From the NCBI GenBank assembly GCA_033557465.1, contig CM066037.1:512856686-512920685 (forward strand): a stretch of DNA of 64,000 nt, read 5' to 3'. The DNA comes from Ichthyophis bannanicus (taxonomy: Eukaryota; Chordata; Amphibia; Gymnophiona; Ichthyophiidae). The notes beneath the pieces are model-generated. The model was not told the DNA's origin and searched no databases. It was given only the letters and a program-made list of their open reading frames with translations. The translations under genes and the position numbers were made by a program. Positions 1 through 11,020 of this stretch are shown piece by piece (position 1 is the stretch's first letter; the number at the start of each line of letters is the position of its first letter).

Positions 1-2098
1 TGCTCTTGCTACCATCCTCAGGATTCATGATTTTAAAGGTACAGTGAGAGTTGGATATATTTTTGTTGTAATAATTTGATGTGTAGAAGTGAGTCTGCAG
101 AGAGAGAGAAGCGTTCATTGTCATGCCCTCGCACAAAAATAGTCTGCAGACTGACTCCAAGTGAATGGTTGGAGAATAAAGCTGTTGTGAGACCGTGAAT
201 TATGGGCTGTATTTGATAAAGTTTGGATGCCTGTGAATGATTAAATACATGTTTCTAATATTTTAATGTTTTATATTTAGGTTATTTATTCTTTATATCG
301 AAGACAGCTACTGTGCTATGTTTTTATTGGTAGTATTGAGCCAGACCTTTTACCTTCATGAAGCTAATTACAAAACCCATTATTTTGGGAAAAATGTATT
401 TTGACATATACAAATAAAATGAATAAAACTATTTTACCTGTGTGAAAGGTTTACTGAGAATTTTACTCCGTTATAGATCGCATTTAATACAAATATGTGA
501 GCAGAAAATACTTTTATACAAAATTCAAAGATGCCTTAAAAATCTTTGCTGTTTTCAGGGTCTTGCCACATCATGGTAAGTGTAACAAACATTTCAGCCA
601 TCATTCTGTCGTTTCCTCAGAGTGACATGGTTAAGCAGTGAATGTCTGTTCTCAAACCGGATGGGTGGTTTGAAGCTGGAAACTTGAATTTTTGGTGGGA
701 AAGTCCATTGAAGAAAAGACAGGAAATTTGAATTTGATTTCAGAGGACAAGTTTGATAGAAAAAAGGTGGGAGTTTGGAAATTAGAATTTTGGCGGGAAA
801 GTTCGGTGGAGAAAAGGTGAACAGTAGGAATCCTAGAGAGGGCGATTTGGGTTTTAGCAGGAAGACTGATGTGGCCATATCTGATTCTGGAAAGTGGGAA
901 AAATCTTGTGTCTTCGGGCCCCAGACCTTGTAGTACTAAACCTGTGAAAAAGAGATCGCCATGCTTTGTTGATAAGTTCTTTGTCTCCATTGAAGTTTCG
1001 TAGGTGTCTTGCTATCTCTACTGCCTCTTGATTCTCCTCTGCCAACCAGTGTTCTTTTTTCCAGGATCCTTGTTTCATCAAATTTGATTGTATGGCTATT
1101 TTTCCATTGCGTGGAGGGCTACAGCAGATATTCAGCCAAGATTTGGAGTCTGCCTGGGCGGCCAGTGTTCTGTGCTGAAACTGAATTAGCAAATTGGCAG
1201 TTTTGAGCAAAGCACAGAGGCTGCCCATGCCGATCCCTTGATCATAAAAAGAGGCAGGCAGTGAAAGTTGTAAATTCAATCCCAGTTTGAATAACAAGTT
1301 TCATTGCCTTCTCTGAAAATCATGAGGGAGGAGGGGGTTGTCAGCTCCAGCAGCCGCTCAGCTCTGATATCAAAAGAGGCTTGGGGGAGAGTAGCTGGTG
1401 ATTTTATAATGAAATTGTATTAGCAGCTTTGCAGTGTTCACCAGAGTACAGCAGCTGCCCCTGCTGATCCCCGATAATGTGCATCTCCCAAGTTTGCCCT
1501 TTGAAGCCTTAGGAGTTTTTTGGGGGGGGGGGGGGCAACAGAGCAATAGGGTGGCAGGCAGATATTTTTAATATATAGGCTACCCCTGTGCAGCCCTGTC
1601 ATTAAGCAAAAGAAACTCTAGAATGACTGTGCTAGTTGGGACAGGAATTGGACTCTATAATACAGACACGCTCACAACTGCCCTACTGCCCGAAGGTTTC
1701 TTTATGCAATTTAAAGTTTAAACAAATTAAAGTTAAGATCATGCTGCAGAATTAATCTTTTTTTCTTAAATTTATTATGCTAGGACAGGACAATATTATG
1801 CTAGTTTTAATTAATTCTGACAGAGAACTAAGTAATATAGTGCAGGTCTGAAAGAAAATTACTTTAAGTAGCTTTTTTTTTTAAAATAAAGGAAAGTGGA
1901 AAGATTTGACAACTAGCTGACTCTGGGCTAGTTCATTAGAAAGTTTGATAATAAGTGGATTTAGGAATAGGTTTGGTGGTTTGGTTAATCATGCTTTGGA
2001 CAGAATCGGGAATATTTAAAGTGATTAACGTGGTTAGCAAACCTGGTACCCGTATTGCCTTGGCTGTGATATTCAGTGGCACTAGCATGGTTAGTGAA
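1..2098. other. Intergenic DNA without a recognisable gene
   Basis: I see no convincing coding region here. Short open frames on both strands show no family resemblance and no coding signature. The stretch holds a run of 14 G at 1522-1535. A roughly 53-bp segment also occurs twice in direct orientation (1184-1236 and 1419-1471), both copies starting attagc and ending gatccc. This may be the relic of a tandem repeat or of an unclassified element. The rest is AT-rich and looks like ordinary upstream intergenic sequence. Confidence 0.6.
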
Positions 2099-3164
2099 CA
2101 TAAGAACATAAGATATGCCATACTAGGTCAGACCAAGGTCCATCAAGCCCAGTATCCTGTTTCCAACAGTGGCCAATCTGTCATAAGTACCTAGCAGTTT
2201 CCCCAAAAGACACAGGTTCCACAATGCTTGTACTGGGTCAAGCATTGATATCCTGTGTCCCTTCTTAATAATGGTTTATGGACCTTTCCTCCATGAACTT
2301 GTCCAAACCTTTTTTAAACCCAGCTACACTAACAGCCTTGACTACATCCTCTGGTAACAAATTCCAGAGTTTGATTACACGCTGAGTGAAAAAATATTTT
2401 CTTTTATTAGTCCTAAATAGTTTACCCTGTAGCTTCATTGCATGTCCCCTAGTCTTTCTGTATTCTGATAAGGTAAACAATCGATCTACGTTTACCCGTT
2501 CCACTCCGTTCATTAATTTATAGACTTCTATCATATCTCCCCTCAGCTGTCTCTTTTCCAGGTTAAAGAGCCCTAACCTTTTTAGTCTTTCTTCATAGGA
2601 GTATCCTTCCATCCCCTTTACCATTTTGGTGGCTCTTCTCTGAACCTTTTCTAATAACACTATATCCTTTTTAAGATACGGCGACCAGAATTGCACACAA
2701 TATTCAAGGTACGGTCTCACCATGGAACGATATAGAGGCATTATAATATCTTTTGTTTTATTTTCCATTCCTTTCCTTATGATACCTAGCATTCTATTTG
2801 CTCTCTTGGCCGCCGCTGCACACTGGGCTGAGGGTTTTAACACGTTATCCACAATAACGCCTAAATCTTTTTCCTGGGTGGTAGTTCCTAATGTGGAACC
2901 TTACATTGTGTAACCATAGTTTGGGTTGCTGTTCCCTATGTGCATAACTTTGCACTTGTCCACATTAAATTTCATCTGCCATTTTGATGCCCAGTCTTCC
3001 AATTTATCCTCTTGCAATTTTCCACAATCCTCTTGGGTTTTAACAACTTTAAATAGTTGTGTGTCATCTACAAATTTGATAACCTCACTCATTATTCCCT
3101 TTTCCAGGTCATTTATGAATATGTCCAAAAGCAGCGGACCCAGCACAGATCTCTGGGGTATACC
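2099..3164 (-). mobile_element. CR1-A LINE, 3' part (RT C-terminus and 3' end)
   Basis: This is the 3' third of a CR1 non-LTR retrotransposon on the minus strand. Frames at 2901-3146 and 2265-2852 encode the end of the reverse transcriptase and the C-terminal region (KFNVDKCKVMHIGNSNPNYG, then [20 protein letters not shown]). The catalytic box is decayed here to FVDDTQLF where other copies or relatives have F-A-D-D. A single frame break separates the two frames. The 3' UTR ends at about 2099 with the reverse complement of aagaacataagatatgcc, the short terminal motif seen in every CR1-A copy in the window. The element continues on the far side of an L2 insertion at 5260-5572, so the complete relic spans 2099-5572 and is 5'-truncated. 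Confidence 0.88.
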
Positions 3165-3178
3165 TTAATATCATAACA

Positions 3179-4940
3179 ATGATCAACACCACAACCTCAC
3201 CGCTTGACCCATGCCCGGTGTCATGGATCAAGCATACTAAGGACTTTCTTGTAGAAAACATCCAATACATAGTAAACCAATCACTCTCTCAAGGAACTAT
3301 GCCCAATGCCCTAAAGCTCTCCTCGATCTGCCCCATAATAAAAAACAATAAACTAGATCCAAAAGACCCCAACTCTTACAGGCCAATAGCTAGCATACCA
3401 CTAATTGCCAAAATAATAGAAAAAAAACATACAACTCCAATTACAAGACTACATTGATGAACAAAAACTCCTTGATGCGCATCAATTTGGCTTCCGCCCC
3501 TTCCATGGAGTTATTATTTATTTATTATTATTTATTTATTACAATTTCTTATATACCGCACTATTGTCAGCGCGGTTTACATACAACAAAATGACCATAA
3601 CAAACTGTTTGGCTTCACATAGAACAGGAGAAAACAACTTGGATAACATGCTTCTGCTTTACATAGAACAGGAAGCTTTCCTAATCGCACTGACAGACCT
3701 ACTCATCAGGGGTACTAATGACAATAACAAAGATTTCCTTCTCCTCTTCATAGATCTTTCTGCCGCATTCGACAGCATCAACCATGATACACTCATTAAC
3801 AGACTAGAAAATCTAAAAATAGGAGGGACAGTCCTTGAATGGTTCAAATCATACATCTCACACAGATTAATACGGATACAATTAGGTAATGAAACATCAG
3901 AAACCTTCCCTCAAGGTAAGGGTATCCCCCAAGGTTCAGCTCTCTCCGCCCTCCTCTTCAATTTGTACCTCCAGCCCATTACAAACATATTCAAGAAGCA
4001 TAAAATCAACCATTTCATATACGCGGATGATATGCTTGCCATCCCCATAAACCCCAACAACCCCAAATATGATAGCCTACTCCAATGCATGAACGAGACT
4101 ACCACATGGCTGGAAGACAACCACCTAAGCATTAACCTCAAAAAAACTGAAGCAATGTTCATAACGAGGAAATCAGACACTGACTACAACTACCCTACTA
4201 CAATCACAATAAGTAATACACCTATACCTGTCAAAAAGGAGGTAAAATACCTTGGAATAATTATAGACCACTCACTCACCATGATCCCACACATAAAACT
4301 TACAGTAAAAACCATATTTCATAAACTCAAGACAATACAACATCTGAGACCCCTACTTAACACAGATGACTTTAGATCAGTAGTCAATACCCTCATCACC
4401 CCCCATTTCGACTATTGTAATAGTCTCCTAAACGGACTACCATTAAAGAGCATATACCTTCTCCAAAGAGCCCAAAACATATGCGCCAAGATGATCACAA
4501 AAGCTAAACTAACAGACCATGTAACCCCAATTCTATTAGACCTACACTGGCTCCCTATAAACAGCCGAATAAAATATAAAATCCTCCTAACTACTTTCAA
4601 AATCATTAATAACATCTCTTCCTCACAACTATCTACTCTAATACATCCCCCATCAGAAACTAGAACGCGCAGACAGAATGCAACCCATCCCCTCAACATA
4701 AAAACAAATTTCAGAAAAACTAAAGTGACAACAAGTGATAGAGCCTTCTCCTTTGCTGCCCCTACCCTCTGGAATGAAATACCATTAACCCTTCGCATGA
4801 TAAAAGACCTTCACCAATTCAAAAAGGAACTAAAAACCTACCTCTTTACAAAACACTTTGAGATCCCCTATCAACAAAAAACCTCTCCAAAACAATCACA
4901 GAAACACATCCACAGTATTCATGACAGAACAAATGACTAA
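3179..4940 (+). pseudogene. L2-type reverse transcriptase (broken)
   Basis: Two frames cover the RT region. The first (3179-3457) holds the pre-RT and first RT motif, PNSYRPIASIPL, and is lost by a frameshift in the A-run near 3420. The second, about 3670-4940, holds FIDLSAAFDSINHDTL, QGIPQGSALSALLFNLYL-like residues, the catalytic FIYADD at about 4014-4031 and the L2-typical HWLPINSRIKYKILLTTFKI. It ends with a conserved WNEIPLTLR segment and a basic tail. The open frame can be extended upstream to 3564, but those first residues come from the inserted SINE fragment. I therefore take no start codon as real. The enzyme would reverse-transcribe LINE RNA at a nicked target; this copy is inactive because the endonuclease is missing and the frame is broken. 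Confidence 0.88.
3511..3670 (-). repeat. SINE fragment with L2-like tail, inside the L2
   Basis: Between the L2 codons for FRPFHG and the codons for ALTDLL lies about 150 bp that the intact L2 copy at 63.2-63.3 kb lacks. Read on the minus strand it ends in the hairpin segment starting taaaccgcgctgac, then gtgcggtatataag and an (AAATA)n tail. This is the same 3' end found on the other SINEs and L2 copies of the window. The tRNA-like head is missing, so the copy is 5'-truncated. The right boundary (about 3660-3672) is uncertain. Confidence 0.75.
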
Positions 4941-5259
4941 CTCAAACTTTATATATATCACACAACATGCAAAAAGATCCGCTCAGCTTTCGGCTATATC
5001 TCTATTGTAAATAACCACTGGTAATTAACTATGTTGTGCTCCATGTTATATAACCTGTACATAGTTTTATTAAGTACTGTTATAGTTAACGTTCAAAAAT
5101 ATGTTCCCTGTAATTACACTTGTTTATAGTTAAAACTTAACGTTCCTTGTAAATGTATGCAGAAGTATACAAATGTTCTGTTCACTGTTTAATGTAAACC
5201 GCCCCTGATCTCTGGAAGGGGCGGTATAGAAGAAACTGTTAAATAAATAAATAAATACC

Positions 5260-5572
5260 ACTATTCACCTTTCTCCATTGGGAAAATTGTCTATTTAGCC
5301 CTACCCTCTGCTTTCTATCTTTTAACCAGTTCCTGATCCACAATAGTACACTGCCTCCTATCCCATGACTATTTAGTTTTGCCAAAAGTCTCTGACGAGG
5401 GACCTTGTCAAAGGCTTTCTGAAAGTCCAGATACACTACATCAACCAACTCACCTTTGTCCACCTGTTTATTCACACCTTCAAAAAAACGTAACAGATTA
5501 GTAAGACAAGATCTTCCTTGTCTAAAGCCATGTTGGCTGTCTCCCATTAGGCCATGACTATCTACATGCTAA
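5260..5572 (-). mobile_element. CR1-A LINE, 5' side of the split copy
   Basis: This continues the CR1-A copy of 2099-3164 beyond the L2 insertion. The minus strand encodes the RT motif 1-3 region: MGDSQHGFRQGRSCLTNLLR, then DVVYLDFQKAFDKVPRQRLL. It is open over about 100 codons until it runs into the L2 tail. The copy stops at about 5572, after the codons for a decayed HVDSHGL segment. Beyond that the sequence no longer matches CR1, so this is the 5' truncation point. Confidence 0.85.
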
Positions 5573-6246
5573 CACTTATTGAAAGAGGGCTGCTACACAG
5601 TACCCTGTCCTGTGCTGCTGAGGTAAGCTGTGACCAACTTCCTGGGTGATTAACAGTCCTTGCTTTGGATAGGAGTCTTTCAAAATGGCCTTTTGACCTG
5701 CCACCTGGTGTTAAAACACCTATTGAAAATGTTTCACAGGTCTCTTGCCCCCTAGGTAGAAGGTCTCTTTGTAAAGGTCTCTAGAAGACTTTATTTGTTG
5801 CTCAAAGAGTACTGACCCTCTTTTGCCTTTTATGCTGTTATATTCTGATTTGATTTAAATTACAGCTCTTTGCTGCTGCTAGGCTCTGACTTATTATGAA
5901 ATTTAAACTACAAGCTCTCTGCTGGGTTCTAAATTTAACCGGAAAGCTCTCTTCTCTGTTTTAAATATAAACTAAAAGTACTTTGCTGATACTAGGCCCG
6001 GGTGAGTATTAAATTTAAATTTACCAGCTCTCTGCTGGGTATGAAATGTAACCAGAAAGTTCTCTTCTGTGTTTTAAATTTAAACTTAAACTGCTGCTAC
6101 TAGGCCCTGACTGATTTAACAAAAAACACTGGGTTCACAGATTAATTAGCTTTAATACAAAGAAGTCCTTTCAGAAAATTCCCCGAAGTATATAGTCACA
6201 ATTGCAGATCTCTGTCCAGAAGTAGCAGTCCCTTTTTCTAGTCCTT
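5573..6246. other. Non-coding stretch with a short tandem repeat
   Basis: No gene is visible. From 5870 to about 6115 a unit of about 107-113 bp is repeated a little over two times. Its landmarks are gctgctgctaggc (5872), gctgatactaggc (5985) and gctgctactaggc (6092), each followed by AT-rich sequence with tttaaa. The repeat lies directly 5' of a CR1-A piece on the same strand. It could be part of a LINE 5' region or an unrelated minisatellite. Confidence 0.55.
5870..6115. repeat. Tandem repeat, period about 110 bp, about 2.2 copies
   Basis: Successive copies align at 5870, 5983 and about 6091. Shared words include agctctctgctggg and ctctcttct followed by gttttaaat. The copies differ by scattered substitutions and small indels, so the array is not recent. 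Confidence 0.7.
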
Positions 6247-6925
6247 AGTTCCTAGATGAAATAAATGACTGCTTCTTGGAGCAGCTGGTTCATGAACCGA
6301 CCAGAGGGGAAGCCATATTAGACCTAGTCCTTAGTGGAACACCAGATCTAGTGCAAGAGATAAGGTTGTTGGGGCCACTTGGCAATAGTGATCATAGCAT
6401 GATCGCCTTTGATTTAATTTGTGGAGGAGGGATAGTAAGGAAATCCACAGTACTACCTTTTAACTTTCGAAAGGGAGACTATGATAAAATGAGGAAAACA
6501 GTTAAGAAAAAACTAAAAGGAGCAGTTGCAAAGGTTAAAGACGTACATCAGGCTTGGCGGCTGTTGAAAAATACTATCTTGGAAGCCCAGACGAGCTGTA
6601 TTCCACGCTTTAAGAAAAGTGGAAGAAAGTCCAAAAAACTGCCAGCATGGTTTAAAGGTGAGGTCAGAGAGGCTGTTGCCAAAAAAGCATCTTTCAAGAA
6701 ATGGAAAAAAGAGCCAAACGACGAAACCTGGAAACAGCACAAGCACTGGCAAGTCACATGCAAGGCATTAATAAGGCAGGCAAAGGGAGAATTTGAGAAG
6801 AAGCTTGCTGCGGAAGCAAAAATGCGAAGTAAAGACCTTTTCAAGTACATTCGTAGCAAAAAACCTGTGAGAGTCAGTTGGTCCATTAGATGATAAAGGG
6901 GTTAAAGGAGCACTAAGAGGCACTA
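6247..6925 (+). pseudogene. CR1-A ORF2 piece (endonuclease end and linker)
   Basis: The frame 6276-6893 encodes the end of the CR1 APE-type endonuclease (GNSDHSMIAFDL, the SDH box) and the lysine-rich linker towards the RT. It lacks both the endonuclease start and the RT. It is almost the same as 8347-9028 in the longer CR1-A copy just downstream: I count roughly twenty differences, including a 3-bp and a 2-bp indel. Unlike a normal LINE remnant it is cut at its 3' side, where an L1-type sequence begins. That implies either interruption by a later insertion followed by loss, or a local duplication. Confidence 0.85.
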
Positions 6926-6929
6926 ATCA

Positions 6930-7509
6930 TGCACAACAGAAGGGAGGAGTCTTTTCAAGATGGCTGCGGTGTGCTTCTGACTCTAATGCCTAAGAGAAAG
7001 GGGAAACCGAGGGCTGTTCCCTCTGCTGCCCAGGTACCCCCCTCTGGTCCCATGGACCGTTTTGTTACACTACCCGTGGATAGAATTCAGGAGATCTGAG
7101 CCGTCTTGGTTTCGCCTAATGCAGAGACACAGGCGTCTCCGTCGGATGTTGAAACGTCTCTCTCTCCTGCATCGAGGACTCCCCCGCCACGCCCTGCTGC
7201 TTTGGATCGGTCTCCAGCGTCTACAGTGTCGACTACCCCCCAAGTGGAGACGCCGGCTGCAGAGAGGGTGTTGGCTGAACGATCGGTCTCTCTGACCCCC
7301 GATAGTCTTGGGGAGGCTTCGGGTGATTTTCTGGCGGGGGTAACTCCGGTGCAACCTTCTTCATCGGAGAGTTCCTTCCCTCAATTGGTCTCAACTCCTT
7401 TGGTACTGGATTGTCCTCCTTGGTTCGCCCTAAGGTATTTACTTTAGAGTCTATTTGGGAAGCGATTTCTATTCTTTCTACTACGCTGTATTCACAATCT
7501 ACATTAGTT
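6930..7509 (+). pseudogene. L1-type ORF1, N-terminal part
   Basis: An ATG at 6986 opens a frame starting MPKRKGKPRAVPSAAQVPPS, the basic start typical of vertebrate L1-type ORF1 proteins (RNA-binding nucleocapsid-like partner of the RT). An in-frame TGA falls at 7097-7099. The frame then continues as a Ser/Thr/Pro-rich region to about 7440. After a frame change it reads PKVFTLESIWEAISILSTTL, which matches the L1-type ORF1 at 61.47 kb (FTLESIWNAIISLGETL). The coiled coil and RNA-binding core are missing, because at about 7510 the sequence switches to CR1 ORF1. The copy is a fragment. Confidence 0.72.
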
Positions 7510-7659
7510 GCCTCCCGGGTCCAGGAGAACTGTGCTAACAGGAACTGGGGAACATTCTGGGGAAAGGAGGGGCTCTTCCGAAGGGATGTGCTTCACCTTA
7601 ACCGGGATGGAACCAGGCTGCTGGCATTAACCTTTAAAAAGGAGATAGAGCAGCTTTAA
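7510..7659 (+). pseudogene. CR1-A ORF1 C-terminus (GDSL-esterase end)
   Basis: About 48 codons ending in KEIEQL encode the end of the CR1 ORF1 protein. Its LHLNRDGTRLLA corresponds to the DGIHLSKKG block of the complete ORF1 esterase at 31.9-32.5 kb, the block carrying the last catalytic residues of an SGNH hydrolase. Here the first residue is V rather than D. Only the tail is present. The preceding residues of the same open frame belong to an L1-type ORF1, so the frame is a chimera of two ORF1 types. Confidence 0.72.
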
Positions 7660-7829
7660 AACTAGATATTAGGGGAAAGCCGACAGTCGCCCAAGAGCAG
7701 ATGGTTCGTAAGAATGTATCTTTGAAGGATACTACCAAAAGCAGAGAGGTTCCACAAAAGAGTAAAGTAGCCCAAATGCCCTCAAGTATGGAGCAGACAG
7801 AGCTTAAAGATCCCAAATTACTCATGTCT

Positions 7830-10640
7830 AACAGACAAATTAATATGGATAAAATACATTCTCTAAAATGCTTGTATGCAAATGCTAGAAGTCTAAAAAA
7901 ATAAGATGGGAGAGTTAGAATATATAGCACTAAATGAAAGGTTAGATATGATTGGAATATCAGAGACATGGTGGAAGGACGACAACCAGTGGGACACTGT
8001 GATACCTGGGTACAAACTATATCGTAATGATAGAGCTGATCAAATTGGTGGAGGGGTTGCTCTCTATGTTAGAGAGGGCATTGAGTCAGAAAGGATTAAA
8101 GTTTTGCAGGAAACAAAATCTGCTGTAGAATCTATATGGATTGAAATTCCATGTAAAAGGGGGAAGGCAATGGCAGTGGGGGTGTGTACTATCGAGCGCC
8201 TGGCCAGAATGACCAAATGGATGATGAAATGCTCAAAGAAATCAAGGAAGCTAACAAAAGTTACAGCACAGTAATAATAATGGGTGATTTCAACTACCCC
8301 GGTATCGACTGGGTCAGTGTCACGTCAGGACATGCTAGGGAGATAAAGTTCCTAGATGAAATAAATGACTGCTTCTTGGAGCAGCTGGTTCATGAACCGA
8401 CCAGAGGGGAAGCCATATTAGACCTAATCCTTAGTGGAACACCAGATCTAGTGCAAGAGATAAGGTTGTTGGGGCCACTTGGCAATAGTGATCATAGCAT
8501 GATCGCCTTTGATTTAATTAGTGGAGGAGGGATAGTAAGGAAATCCACAGTACTACCTTTTAACTTTCGAAAGGGAGACTATGATAAAATGAGGAAAACA
8601 GTCAAGAAAAAACTAAAAGGAGCAGTTGCAAAGGTTAAAGATGTACATCAGGTTTGGCTGTTGTTGAAAAATACTATCTTGGAAGCCCAGACCAGCTGTA
8701 TTCCACGCTTTAAGAAAAGTGGAAAGAAGTCCAAAAAACTGCCAGCATGGTTTAAAGTTGAGGTCAGAGAGGCTGTTGTTGCCAAAAAAGCATCTTTCAG
8801 GAAATGGAAAAAAGAGCCAAACGACGAAACCTGGAAACAGCACAAGCACTGGCAAGTCAAATGCAAGGCATTGATAAGGCAGGCAAAGGGAGAATTTGAG
8901 AAGAAGCTTGCTGCAGAAGCAAAAACGCGAAGTAAAGACCTTTTCAAGTACATTCGTAGCAAAAAACCTGTGAGAGAGTCAGTTGGTCCATTAGATGATA
9001 AAGGGGTTAAAGGAGCACTAAGAGGCGACAAGGCGATAGCGGAGAGACTGAACGAATTCTTTGCTTCGGTCTTTACTGAGGAAGATGTAGGGATGTTACC
9101 CATGACTGAAGTGGTATTTAAAGGTGCAGAAGAATTGAAGGAAATATCGATACATCGAGAAGATGTATTACAACTATTAGATAAGCTGAAGAGTAGCAAA
9201 TCACCTGGGCTGGATGGTATACATCCAAGGGTATTGAAAGAACTGAAATATGAGATTGCAGACCTGCTATTAGTAATCTGTGAACTATCATTAAAATCAT
9301 CTCTAATACCTGAAGATTGGAGGATCGCCAGTGTAACACCAATTTTTAAAAAGGGTTCCAGGGTGATCCGGGAAACTACAGACCGGTGAGCCTGACGTCA
9401 ATACCGGGAAAAATGATAGAAACCATCATAAAGAATAAAATTACTCAGCATGTAGATAGTCATGAACTAATGAGAGACAGCCAACATGGCTTTAGACAAG
9501 GAAGATCTTGTCTTACTAATCTGTTATGTTTTTTTGAAGGAGTGAATAATCAGGTGGACAAAGGTGAGGCGGTTGATATTGTGTATCTGGACTTTCAGAA
9601 AGCCTTTGACAAGGTCCCTCATGAGAGACCTTTGGCAAAACTAAAGAGTCATGGGATAGGAGGCAGTGTACTATTGTGGATCAGGAAATGGTTAAAAGAT
9701 AGAAAGCAGAGGGTAGGGCTAAATGGCCAATTTTCCCAATGGAGAAAGGTGAATAGTGGTGTACCCCAGGGATCTGTGCTGGGTCTGCTGCTTTTTGACA
9801 TATTCCACTTTCCAGGTCATTTATGAATAACGAGTGAGGTTATCAAATTTGCAGATGAGACAAAACTATTTAAAGTTGTTAAAACCCAAGAGGATTGTGG
9901 AAAATTGCAAGAGGATCTTGATAAATTGGAAGACTGGGCATCAAAATGGCAGATGAAATTTAATGTGGACAAGTGCAAGGTTATGCACCTAGGGAAGAAC
10001 AACCCAAACTATGGTTACACGATGCAAGGTTCCACATTAGGAACCACCACCCAGGAAAAAGATTTAGGCGTCATTGTGGATACCATGTTAAAACCCTCGG
10101 CCCAGTGTGCAGCGGCGGCCAAGAGAGCAAATAGAATGCTAGGTATGATAAGGAAAGGAATGGAAAATAAAACAAAGGATATTATAATGCCTCTATATCG
10201 TTCCATGGTGAGACCGCACCTTGAATATTGTGTGCAATTCTGGTCGCCGTATCTTAAAAAGGATATAGAGTTATTAGAAAAGGTTCAGAGAAGAGCCACC
10301 AAAATGGTAAAGGGGATGGAAGGATACTTCTATGAAGAAAGGCTAAAAAGGTTAGGGCTCTTTAACCTGGAAAAGAGACGGCTGAGGGGAGATATGATAG
10401 AAGTCTATAAATTAATGAACGGAGTGGAACGGGTAAACGTAGATCGATTGTTTACCTTATCAATATAGAAAGACTAGGGGACATGCAATAAAGCTACAGG
10501 GTAAACTATTTAAGACTAATAAAAGAAAATATTTTTTCACTCAACGTGTAATCAAACTGGAATTTGTTACTGGAGGATGTAGTAAAGGCTGTTAGTGTAG
10601 CTGGGTTTAAAAAAGGTTTGGACAAGTTCCTGGAGGAAAG
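7830..10640 (+). pseudogene. CR1-A ORF2: APE endonuclease and reverse transcriptase
   Basis: Frames 7701-7904, 7906-8274, 8184-9389, 9386-9826 and 9905-10468 tile one ORF2. Order seen: start region KCLYANARSLK; endonuclease with MIGISETWW and VIIMGDFNYPGIDW and the SDHSMI box; lysine-rich linker; RT with SKSPGLDGIHPRVLK, SLTSIPGKMIE, GFRQGRSCLTN, IVYLDFQKAFDKVPHE and NSGVPQGSVLG. The catalytic box region near 9836-9870 is partly deleted and reads FADETKLF, where F-A-D-D is expected. Then come KFNVDKCKVMHLGKNNPNYG and the C-terminal domain. Breaks include a stop at about 7904, frameshifts near 8190 and 9385, a gap near 9815-9840 and a premature stop at about 10468. The endonuclease would nick the target and the RT would copy the RNA there. 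Confidence 0.87.
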
Positions 10641-10822
10641 GTCCATAAACCATTATTAAGAAGTGACCGAAGATATCAATGCTTGAACCAATACAAGCAT
10701 TGTGGAACCTGTGTCCCTTGGGGAAACTGCTAGGTACATATGACCTAGATTGGCCACTGTTGGAAACAGGATACTGGGCTTGATGGACCTTGGTCTGACC
10801 CAGTATGGCATATCTTATGTTC

Positions 10823-11020
10823 TAGTCCGCTGAATATCCCCGGGTGCTGCCACTTTATGCTGCTTAAAATATTTTCTTTCAAACCAGCACTATATTACTT
10901 ACTTCTAAGTCAAAATCAATTAAAACTAGTATAACATAATGCTTTCTTTAACCCTTTGGAATTGGCAGTCTGTTTGTCAAGAGAAGATTGTTACCTTGTT
11001 ACTATGTTTTAAAATGTGAT
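10823..11020. other. Short gap between CR1-A and DIRS element
   Basis: AT-rich sequence between two elements. I see no gene and no clear continuation of any LINE, although the first bases (ccgctgaatatcc) could still be old repeat. Confidence 0.5.

Larger units (their letters stand above)
3165..5254 (+). mobile_element. L2-type LINE inserted in CR1-A, 5'-truncated
   Basis: A truncated L2-clade LINE lies in the opposite orientation to the CR1 copy it splits. The 5-bp sequence atacc flanks it at 3160-3164 and 5255-5259 and fits a short target-site duplication. It begins inside the linker before the RT domain and ends in a hairpin-forming segment followed by (AAAT)n at 5241-5254. Its 5' coding part aligns with the better copy at 62.9-64 kb. 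After the stop at about 4938 there is a 3' UTR of about 300 bp. The copy is dead: a frameshift lies near 3430 and a SINE fragment sits at about 3511-3670. Confidence 0.9.
7510..10822 (+). mobile_element. CR1-A LINE, long copy, ORF1 end to 3' terminus
   Basis: This CR1-A copy runs from the end of ORF1 (NWGTFWGKEGLFRRDVLHLN) through ORF2 endonuclease and RT to the 3' terminus atggcatatcttatgttct at about 10822. It is among the best CR1-A copies in the window, with most breaks being single frameshifts or short gaps. The 5' edge abuts L1-type ORF1 sequence and the two are in one open frame (7411-7659). No target duplication was found. The 3' side passes into AT-rich DNA before the DIRS element at 11021. 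Confidence 0.88.

Noticed and set aside
854..1297. 147-codon minus-strand frame as a gene
   Set aside because: No recognisable domain, no codon bias, and it overlaps other unrelated frames in AT-rich DNA.
3564..3668. Start of the L2 protein at 3564
   Set aside because: These codons lie in an inserted SINE fragment and the first codon is not ATG; the true L2 frame enters from upstream and is broken.
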